Shown here in pieces: positions 1 through 4,458 of a DNA stretch of 11,398 nucleotides. The DNA is from Candidatus Kerfeldbacteria bacterium (GTDB lineage Bacteria > Patescibacteriota > Patescibacteriia > UBA9570): NCBI GenBank assembly GCA_003512175.1, contig DOSP01000018.1, forward strand, positions 1 to 11,398, written 5' to 3'. The translations under genes were made by a program, and so were the position numbers. Every line of letters starts with the position of its first letter. Within the stretch, counting starts at the first letter, position 1. The notes beneath the pieces are model-generated. The model was not told where the DNA came from, did not search any database, and was given only the letters and a program-made list of their open reading frames with translations.

Positions 1-191
1 GCGGCGTCGACACGCTCATCCGGCGTGGCGGTGTCATCTCCACCGGAGTCATCGTCGGTGTCCGGACCTGAATCATCGTCGACCACCGTGTCGTCATCAC
101 CTCCATCCGGCGGGAACGGTCGGGATGGGAAGTCGTTGTCGTTGCAGGACACGCCGAACAGCGTGACCAGCATAATGAACAAGCACCTCAT
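1..191 (-). CDS. Asp-rich secreted lipoprotein, N-terminal part (runs off left edge)
   Basis: Reading the minus strand from ATG at 191 gives an open frame to the window edge (about 63 codons). It begins MRCLFIMLVTLFGVSC, a short basic-hydrophobic signal peptide ending in a lipobox-like GVSC, so Cys16 would be the lipidated residue. Position -3 is Gly rather than the usual Leu, so the lipobox is imperfect. After the cysteine comes a low-complexity Pro/Gly then Asp/Ser/Thr-rich stretch with several DDD/DDT clusters, typical of an extended surface linker that may bind cations. GGAG sits 6 bases before the ATG, one of the few clear Shine-Dalgarno sites here. The coding stretch is much more GC-rich than its neighbours, which may reflect the Asp/Gly/Pro bias or foreign origin. 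The functional domain lies outside the window, so its role is unknown. Confidence 0.6.
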   Translation of the reverse strand, partial: MRCLFIMLVTLFGVSCNDNDFPSRPFPPDGGDDDTVVDDDSGPDTDDDSGGDDTATPDERVDA

Positions 192-219
192 TGGTTGCTC
201 CAGGTTGAGAGGTCAGATC

Positions 220-247
220 ATTGTACTCGAAACTATCTGATTGACAA
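220..247 (-). promoter_or_regulatory. Promoter of the lipoprotein gene
   Basis: On the minus strand, TTGTCA (247-242) and TACAAT (225-220) are separated by 16 bases, each one mismatch from the sigma70 consensus. The expected start of transcription is near 213, giving a leader of about 22 bases that contains the GGAG ribosome site. Its -35 box overlaps that of the opposing vapBC promoter. Confidence 0.55.
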
Positions 248-260
248 TACAATCAGGTAG
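233..260. promoter_or_regulatory. Inverted repeat over the divergent -35 boxes (candidate VapBC operator)
   Basis: CTATCTGATTG (233-243) and CAATCAGGTAG (250-260) are inverted copies matching at 10 of 11 positions around a 6-base spacer. The dyad centre falls on the overlapping -35 boxes of both divergent promoters. AbrB-type antitoxins are known to bind such repeats, alone or with their VapC, and repress their own operon. Binding here could silence the lipoprotein promoter as well. The assignment to VapB is an inference from position. Confidence 0.55.
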
Positions 261-269
261 TGGTATGAT
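241..269 (+). promoter_or_regulatory. vapBC promoter
   Basis: A perfect -35 box TTGACA (241-246), a 17-base spacer and TATGAT (264-269) form a near-consensus sigma70 promoter. Transcription should begin near 276, about 28 bases before the vapB ATG at 304. The strength fits a toxin-antitoxin operon held down by its own product. Confidence 0.75.
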
Positions 270-281
270 GGTTTTACGAAG

Positions 282-297
282 TATTGATCGATCAATA
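282..297. promoter_or_regulatory. Perfect 16-bp palindrome in the vapB leader
   Basis: TATTGATCGATCAATA is a perfect palindrome lying just after the predicted transcription start and ending 6 bases before the vapB ATG. It shares ATTGA/TCAAT-like elements with the upstream inverted repeat. It may be a second operator half, or a small hairpin covering the start region of the mRNA. No Shine-Dalgarno sequence is visible between it and the start codon. Confidence 0.45.
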
Positions 298-303
298 AAA
301 CGT

Positions 304-513
304 ATGAATATAACTACCCTTTCCCCAAAGTTTCAAATTGTGATCCCGGCTGCTGTCCGAACACATCTTACGTTAAAAAGTGGCATGAAATTTCAAGTCA
401 TGCCTTACGGAGAACGCATTGAACTAATCCCCATAGAACCAATGAAAAAAGCCAGAGGAATGTTTAAAGGTATTGATACGACTATTGAACGTGAACCAGA
501 TCGCGAGTTATGA
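304..513 (+). CDS. vapB: VapB-type antitoxin, AbrB/SpoVT fold
   Basis: This 69-residue protein has the swapped-hairpin AbrB/SpoVT DNA-binding signature near its N-terminus (residues 3-45), with the core SPKFQIVIPAAVR followed by a GMKF turn. The C-terminal third is the usual less conserved tail that would wrap around and inhibit the toxin. It should bind the operator upstream and neutralise the VapC encoded next. ATG 304 was chosen because the open frame extends upstream through the promoter's -10 box, and codons there cannot be translated from the predicted transcript. The stop codon overlaps the toxin start as ATGA (510-513), giving translational coupling. No clear ribosome binding site is seen. 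Family assignment is strong. The VapB name rests on the VapC partner. Confidence 0.88.
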   Translation: MNITTLSPKFQIVIPAAVRTHLTLKSGMKFQVMPYGERIELIPIEPMKKARGMFKGIDTTIEREPDREL

Positions 514-887
514 ACAATGTGGTTGATTCATCGGGTTGGTTAGAATACCTAGGAGGCACAACCCGAGCCAGATTGTTTAGCGAAGCGATTGAAAATGTAG
601 ATGAGTTAGTAGTTCCTGCGATCAGCATCTACGAAGTTTTCAAAAAAATGCTTAGCGAACGCGGTGAAACAGCCGCCCTACAGGCTATTAGCTATATGCG
701 GCTTGGTACGGTAGTGGATTTAACTGCTGAATTAGCTCCCACAGCGGCCGCATTAAATAAACACTATAAATTACCGATGGCGGATAGTATGATCTTAGCG
801 ACAGCTAGATTCACGAATGCAACTCTGTGGACTCAAGATGCCGATTTTACAAATATTCCTGGTATAAAATATTTCAGGAAAAAATAG
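510..887 (+). CDS. vapC: VapC-type PIN-domain ribonuclease toxin
   Basis: The 125-residue product is a single PIN domain of normal VapC length. The acidic metal-binding residues are all present: D6 in VVDSSGWLE, E42 in SIYEVFKK, D92 in MADSMILATA, and D110 with D112 in TQDADF. VapC toxins are Mg/Mn-dependent endoribonucleases that cut tRNA or rRNA and stop translation when the antitoxin is lost. The RNA target cannot be read from sequence. The start overlaps the vapB stop by ATGA, so toxin synthesis should follow antitoxin translation. With every catalytic residue intact, the module looks functional. It may act as a stress or plasmid-like stabilising element in an otherwise housekeeping neighbourhood. 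Confidence 0.9.
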   Translation: MNNVVDSSGWLEYLGGTTRARLFSEAIENVDELVVPAISIYEVFKKMLSERGETAALQAISYMRLGTVVDLTAELAPTAAALNKHYKLPMADSMILATARFTNATLWTQDADFTNIPGIKYFRKK

Positions 888-901
888 ATCATTTCTATCG
901 A

Positions 902-959
902 AACCGAAGAAAAACCGAAGTTATCCACAGGCCTGCTTGACTTCGGTTTTTCTTCGGTT
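902..959. promoter_or_regulatory. 20-bp perfect inverted repeat upstream of lexA (candidate SOS operator)
   Basis: Arms 902-921 and 940-959 are perfect inverted copies around an 18-base loop. Each arm holds two direct copies of AACCGAAG (902-909 and 913-920) or its complement CTTCGGTT (941-948 and 952-959), spaced 11 bases apart, one helical turn. The right arm fills the spacer of the lexA promoter, so a bound repressor would block polymerase. LexA normally represses itself, and its binding motif varies strongly among phyla. This one resembles neither the E. coli nor the B. subtilis box. The loop edge contains TTATCCACA (921-929), identical to a consensus DnaA box. A terminator for vapC is an alternative reading, but no terminal T run follows the stem. 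Confidence 0.6.
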
Positions 960-964
960 ACACT
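937..964 (+). promoter_or_regulatory. lexA promoter, probably leaderless
   Basis: TTGACT (937-942), a 16-base spacer and TACACT (959-964) form a moderate sigma70-type promoter. Seven bases past the -10 box is position 971, which is the A of the lexA ATG. The transcript would therefore start at the initiation codon, and this agrees with the lack of any Shine-Dalgarno sequence before lexA. Confidence 0.55.
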
Positions 965-970
965 GACTAC

Positions 971-1579
971 ATGACTGCCCTGACCAAAAAGAAAAAACAA
1001 CTGCTCGATTTTATTCAGGCCTTTCAACTGGGATATGGCTACTACCCCACTCTGGAAGAAATCCGGCAAAAGTTTAAGTTAAGCAGCCTATCGACCGTTC
1101 ATCAGCATTTATCTGAACTAGAAGATATGGGTATGTTAGAACGTGGCTACGGCAAAGCGCGCGATATGAAGATGTCTGCCCCGGACCCATATGTAGCCGG
1201 AAGTGTCGCTGAGCTGCCGATTGCGGGTTTAATTACTGCCGGCTTACCCATTGAAGCGATTGAAGATCGTACGGAAACATTGACTGTCCCCCGCCACATG
1301 ATCGACAACAAAAACGCCTATGTCTTAAAAGTGAAGGGCGATTCCATGATCGAGAGTCTGATTGACGACGGTGATTATGTTGTCGTCCAGAAACAAGATT
1401 ACGCTACCGATGGTGATATTGTCGTCGCCCTACTCGAAGACGGTACTGCCACCTTAAAAGAATATCATCGCGAAAAAAATTACGTTCGCCTGCAACCGCG
1501 CAACACGAAATATCGACCAATCAAAGTCCGCAATGTCATTATTCAAGGCCGTGTGCTTGGGATCATTCGCAAATACTAA
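971..1579 (+). CDS. lexA: LexA repressor (SOS regulator, self-cleaving)
   Basis: The 202-residue protein has the standard LexA layout. An N-terminal winged helix-turn-helix (about residues 4-66) includes YYPTLEEIRQKF and the recognition segment SSLSTVHQHLSELE. The C-terminal S24 peptidase domain has the Ala90-Gly91 cleavage site in ITAGLPIE, the nucleophile Ser125 in VKGDSMIE, and the general base Lys163 in GTATLKEYH. RecA bound to single-stranded DNA triggers cleavage and lifts repression of DNA-damage genes. Length matches the family. The start at 971 coincides with the predicted transcription start. A small helix-hairpin-helix gene follows after four bases, so both are probably co-transcribed and damage-inducible. 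The large inverted repeat immediately upstream is the likely autoregulatory operator. Confidence 0.95.
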   Translation: MTALTKKKKQLLDFIQAFQLGYGYYPTLEEIRQKFKLSSLSTVHQHLSELEDMGMLERGYGKARDMKMSAPDPYVAGSVAELPIAGLITAGLPIEAIEDRTETLTVPRHMIDNKNAYVLKVKGDSMIESLIDDGDYVVVQKQDYATDGDIVVALLEDGTATLKEYHREKNYVRLQPRNTKYRPIKVRNVIIQGRVLGIIRKY

Positions 1580-1583
1580 ACCT

Positions 1584-1868
1584 ATGTCTTACTCCAAGTC
1601 TAGTACCGTTCCTATCGAAATGTTACCCGGCATCGGTCGTCGCACTGCTCAAGTGTTACGCACAATGCACGTCTATACAGTCGGCCAATTTAAAACTCTC
1701 CCGCCCGCTCTATTGGTAGAAGTGTTTGGCCCAAGCATTCGGCAAGTGCACGCCACAGTGCGGGGTATTCGATTAGTCCGGAAGCCTAAAACAAACTTGA
1801 TTGGTATGCTGAAGTTTGCTCTAGCGGAGTCAACTCGAGAATTCGATCAAGCTGGCAGATCCGCTTAG
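1584..1868 (+). CDS. Small helix-hairpin-helix protein resembling a Y-family polymerase fragment
   Basis: Ninety-four residues from ATG 1584, four bases after the lexA stop. Residues 10-60 contain PIEMLPGIGRRTAQVLR, then a Gly-poor hairpin, TVGQFKTLPPALLVEVFG and a closing VRGI. This order (GIG-x-x-TA, T-x-G-x-L, FG, RGI) resembles the helix-hairpin-helix region between palm and little finger in DinB/ImuB-type polymerases. The catalytic palm and the little finger are absent, so it cannot polymerise. It may be a DNA-binding accessory of the SOS response, or a decayed remnant of dinB, a gene often controlled by LexA. The last 28 codons overlap the opposing exonuclease gene in antisense, so its tail sequence is constrained by two genes. 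It is probably translated by coupling to lexA. Confidence 0.6.
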   Translation: MSYSKSSTVPIEMLPGIGRRTAQVLRTMHVYTVGQFKTLPPALLVEVFGPSIRQVHATVRGIRLVRKPKTNLIGMLKFALAESTREFDQAGRSA

Positions 1869-2586
1869 TGTTATCGTCGTAGGAATACAGTGTCACTGCT
1901 TTGTCTGAAAAATCAAGGATATCTGCACGCGTAATCGTCAGGATGGTACGGCTGGTATCCGTGAGCTGGAGATAGGTCAGCTGAATTTGCCGGTGTTTTT
2001 GAAACGCCGCGATCAATTGTTGATGGAGCGTTGGTTCGGTTGACCAATTCACCGGCATGCGAAAATATTCTCCACCGGATGTATACAAAATATATCCATG
2101 CGTATAGCCATATTCATAGACATCACGCGTGATGCGTACATCATCTAAACAATATTTCGCCAATGCCTCGAGATTGCCTTCCCGATAATAGCGAATGGCA
2201 TCCAGCCCGGTGCCAGACTTACCTTCTCCTAAGGTAGCTTGGGCTACGCTCTCTAATTTCATGCGGAAACCAAGGGTGCGATAAATATCCGCCAAGATAT
2301 CTACTTGCGGTAGATCATTTATTTTTAGCTTAGAAAAGTAAGGCTGCAGCACCGCATTATCAAAATGGATCGAATTAAAACCAATAATGGTTGGCTTTTC
2401 GGTCATTAAAATGACTTCCAGTTTTGGTAGATCTTTTTCAAAGAAACTGAAGAACTTTTTTTGCGTGTAGGAATATAACCCAAGAAAGGACACTCCTAAT
2501 TGTGATTGTTTATCCGCCCCGCCTACTTCGGCAAAGGTTTTCTTGCTTTCCAAATCGTAGACAATACTAGACGGGGTTGGAGACAT
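1786..2586 (-). CDS. DEDDy 3'-5' exonuclease (YprB-like RNase H fold) with WYL-like C-terminal domain
   Basis: A 266-residue protein starting at ATG 2586. Residues 7-160 form a DEDD exonuclease of the YprB/RNase H-like type: motif I YDLES (D11, E13), motif II IGFNSIHFD (N71, D76), then the SVAQATLGEGKSG segment, and motif III YCLDDV (Y145, D149). The Tyr makes it a DEDDy enzyme. Residues 187-255 look like a WYL-type ligand-sensing domain: an initial helix, QIQLTYLQL, a strand ending in TRADIL, and CQLDRILEL. WYL domains sense nucleic-acid or nucleotide ligands in many regulators. An in-frame ATG exists at 2667 but lies deep inside the upstream gene, and ATG 2586 sits directly before motif I. 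It overlaps the upstream nuclease by 20 bases, and the two probably act together in DNA processing. The nuclease call is firm, the WYL call moderate. Confidence 0.8.
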   Translation of the reverse strand: MSPTPSSIVYDLESKKTFAEVGGADKQSQLGVSFLGLYSYTQKKFFSFFEKDLPKLEVILMTEKPTIIGFNSIHFDNAVLQPYFSKLKINDLPQVDILADIYRTLGFRMKLESVAQATLGEGKSGTGLDAIRYYREGNLEALAKYCLDDVRITRDVYEYGYTHGYILYTSGGEYFRMPVNWSTEPTLHQQLIAAFQKHRQIQLTYLQLTDTSRTILTITRADILDFSDKAVTLYSYDDNTKRICQLDRILELTPLEQTSAYQSSLF

Positions 2587-3337
2587 AACGCTGTTGTTCA
2601 ATAAATCGTTTGGCTTCACTTGACTGCGGACAGATTTCAATAAAATCACAGTGTTTGCAGCGATCACTTACCTTTGGCTGATACTGCTTGTCAGATCGAA
2701 TCTGATTTACTTTGGCAATGAGTTCCTCTTGAATTGGCTGAAACAAGTCATCGGAGATATCGATACTATACCATTGATTCGTCGCTAAATAGAGATAGGA
2801 AGCTTTATATACCGGGATCGTCTGGTTGGCTCGAATAATCATAGCGTAGATAGCTAATTGTTCATCTGACACTTCCGCTTCATCAAACTTTCCAGTTTTA
2901 TAATCAATCACATGTAGCCCCTCCGCATCCTGGTCTATCCGATCAATCCGGCCCAGGACCTTAATATCTTCAGTGAGATCCGCATCGTAGTAATTTTCCA
3001 ACATGATCGGATTTCTTGTAATATCGTTCTTGTGCACGTACAACTTTAGCATCTGGAGTGCCTTGAGGCCCCATTCCTTTTCATCAGCCGTATTCGCAAA
3101 CCCACGCCGATTTTCTTTCCACCGTTTGCGCAAAATCTGTTCAAGTACTTCATACGTTCGTTCAGTTGGCGCTACCTGTTCATAAAAATCTTTCAAGCTA
3201 TTATGGACATGTGCCCCCATCGTTAAATATGGTTTCGGTGTTTTGAATTCATCTGCCAAATAATCGATGTAGGTAAATTTATACTGCTGGGGACAGGTTT
3301 CATACATCGTCAGTTTGTACGGAGAAATTTTGAACAT
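2567..3337 (-). CDS. RecB/Cas4-type PD-(D/E)XK nuclease with 4Fe-4S cluster
   Basis: The 256-residue product belongs to the PD-(D/E)XK superfamily close to RecB C-terminal domains, AddB and Cas4. The active site is visible: H45 in MGAHVHNSL, D132 in GRIDRID, D145 and K147 in HVIDYKTGK, and Q160 with Y164 in EQLAIYA. Four cysteines, C15 in ETCPQQYKF and C227, C230 and C236 in CKHCDFIEICP, have the split 1+3 spacing that holds an iron-sulfur cluster in AddB and Cas4. It is therefore a single-domain DNA exonuclease or endonuclease without a helicase. Its ATG overlaps the upstream stop by one base (TAATG) and its 3' end overlaps the DEDDy exonuclease gene. No cas genes are nearby, so a repair role is more likely than CRISPR adaptation. 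Confidence 0.88.
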   Translation of the reverse strand: MFKISPYKLTMYETCPQQYKFTYIDYLADEFKTPKPYLTMGAHVHNSLKDFYEQVAPTERTYEVLEQILRKRWKENRRGFANTADEKEWGLKALQMLKLYVHKNDITRNPIMLENYYDADLTEDIKVLGRIDRIDQDAEGLHVIDYKTGKFDEAEVSDEQLAIYAMIIRANQTIPVYKASYLYLATNQWYSIDISDDLFQPIQEELIAKVNQIRSDKQYQPKVSDRCKHCDFIEICPQSSEAKRFIEQQRYVSNPV

Positions 3338-4245
3338 TACTGCAAATAGGTATCAATGAGTGTTTGTGTTTCTGCGTCGTTCAATACCCAGTAATACAAT
3401 GACTTGTCAAACGACGGGGTATAAATTCTCTGACCTTCACCAGGGAGCACTTGTTCTTCGATTTCAGGAATGGTGAGATTACGATGCCCAAGTAGATACG
3501 CTATGCCGAAACTGATCAAGCTTGACTTCGATAATCGTAACCGCGCTTGTTCGCTGGTTTGTAAGTATTCATAAAGTTGACGAGCGATCACTGGGTTCTT
3601 GGCTTTTTGTAATACTGCTTTAAAAATTTCACGTTGTTCTGCGGCTCGGCCAAAATCGCCGGCGGCCTGAACAAACCGATTATGAATTAATTCTTGCGCT
3701 TCTTTACCATCCACGTGCCCCGTGCTGATATCCACACCACCCACAGTATCAACAATATCGGTAAAGCTATCAAAGGTTACTTCGATTGTGCCATGAATCT
3801 CGATATCCAAGAGTTCTTCAACTTTGCTTTCCGTGAGTTCCACATTGCCCATGCGCTCAACCGAGTCATCCCACATGGCATAAAAATGGGTGATCTTTTG
3901 CAAACCATAGTCGGCGTCTTCCATTTTAGTATCGCGCGGTACCATCACCAGCGATAACGGATCTTTTTTCGATTTGGGGATAGACACAATCATGAGGGCA
4001 TCTGATCGGGCCGGTTCATTATTGCGTTGATCTGAACCGATCACCAGAATATGGTAAAACCGAGGTTGGCTAAGGTAAAATCCAAATCCCAACAGAACAA
4101 GCACCAAACAAGTGACAAATACCAATTTCCAAACGAAATGCTTTAACCAACGGCGACAACCGAGTCGTTCCTGGGATTCGACATTATCTGACGCGATGTT
4201 GCTGCTGGTTTTAGTTGTCGCGATCTGTTTCGGATGTAAGCTCAC
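3337..4245 (-). CDS. LytR-CpsA-Psr (LCP) family wall-polymer transferase
   Basis: This 302-residue type II membrane protein has a cytoplasmic basic tail, one transmembrane helix (about residues 37-58) and an extracytoplasmic LCP domain. LCP landmarks are ILVIGSDQR (R74), RSDALMIV (R80, D82), MVPRDT (R104, D105), VDTVGGVDI, and GDFGRAAEQR (R200, R205). The family transfers polyprenyl-phosphate-linked glycopolymers onto peptidoglycan or proteins outside the membrane. The GTG at 4245 is chosen as start because AAAGG lies 9 bases upstream, one of few good ribosome sites here. It overlaps xseB by 35 bases. The usual Lys/Asn-containing segment after PRD reads ITHFYAMWDD, somewhat divergent. Together with FemX and the nucleotidyltransferase upstream it marks this operon as partly devoted to the cell envelope. 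Confidence 0.88.
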   Translation of the reverse strand: MSLHPKQIATTKTSSNIASDNVESQERLGCRRWLKHFVWKLVFVTCLVLVLLGFGFYLSQPRFYHILVIGSDQRNNEPARSDALMIVSIPKSKKDPLSLVMVPRDTKMEDADYGLQKITHFYAMWDDSVERMGNVELTESKVEELLDIEIHGTIEVTFDSFTDIVDTVGGVDISTGHVDGKEAQELIHNRFVQAAGDFGRAAEQREIFKAVLQKAKNPVIARQLYEYLQTSEQARLRLSKSSLISFGIAYLLGHRNLTIPEIEEQVLPGEGQRIYTPSFDKSLYYWVLNDAETQTLIDTYLQ

Positions 4246-4441
4246 GATATTTACCTTTAATGGTCTTGATCGAATGCTCTACCTCCTCCAGATAGGTTTT
4301 CAATTCTTGGGCAATCTTTAAGCCTTCTTCAAATTTTTTCAAGCCGGTTTCAAGATTATATTTGCCAGCCTCAAAATCACTGGTGATCTGCTCTAAGGCA
4401 TCATACTGTTTCTGAAAATCGAAGGTGGTTTTCTTAGCCAT
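4211..4441 (-). CDS. xseB: Exodeoxyribonuclease VII small subunit
   Basis: Seventy-six residues, the usual size for XseB. The segment FDFQKQYDALEQITSDFEAG, with LETGLKKFEEGLKIAQELK following, matches the family's two-helix antiparallel coiled coil. Several XseB copies pack on the C-terminal helices of XseA to form exonuclease VII, which degrades single-stranded DNA from both ends into short oligonucleotides during repair. It lies 9 bases downstream of xseA. The ATG at 4441 has no ribosome site, but a strong extended -10 element lies just upstream, so xseB may also be made from its own leaderless transcript, which would help supply the excess of small subunits. The 3' end overlaps the LCP gene by 35 bases. 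Confidence 0.92.
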   Translation of the reverse strand: MAKKTTFDFQKQYDALEQITSDFEAGKYNLETGLKKFEEGLKIAQELKTYLEEVEHSIKTIKGKYRELTSETDRDN

Positions 4442-4449
4442 AGAGCGGT

Positions 4450-4458
4450 ATTATAGCA
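4450..4458 (-). promoter_or_regulatory. Extended -10 promoter inside the operon, ahead of xseB
   Basis: On the minus strand TGCTATAAT occupies 4458-4450, a perfect -10 hexamer with the TGn extension, overlapping the xseA stop codon. The xseB ATG begins 8 bases later, so transcription would start one or two bases before it. No convincing -35 box is present, which extended -10 promoters tolerate. The same GTGCTATAAT word precedes ruvA. Confidence 0.45.

Noticed and set aside
25..240. Plus-strand open frame rich in Ser and Pro over the left edge
   Set aside because: It is the antisense shadow of the Asp-rich lipoprotein, which has a signal peptide, ribosome site and promoter on the minus strand.
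921..929. Single TTATCCACA as a replication origin
   Set aside because: No cluster of DnaA boxes, AT-rich unwinding region, dnaA or dnaN gene is present.
902..959. Large hairpin as a rho-independent terminator of vapBC
   Set aside because: The 20-bp stem is stable but has an 18-base loop, is not GC-rich, and is not followed by a T run. Overlap with the lexA promoter favours an operator.
833..1069. Minus-strand frame across the lexA upstream region
   Set aside because: It runs through the inverted repeat and the lexA start, has low-complexity content and no ribosome site or family resemblance.
2587..2667. Upstream in-frame start for the DEDDy exonuclease
   Set aside because: These 27 codons lie wholly within the preceding nuclease gene, and motif I begins just after the later ATG.
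2567..3337. Cas4 as part of a CRISPR system
   Set aside because: The fold and cysteines fit, but no cas1, cas2 or repeat array is in the window, and the neighbours are repair and wall genes.
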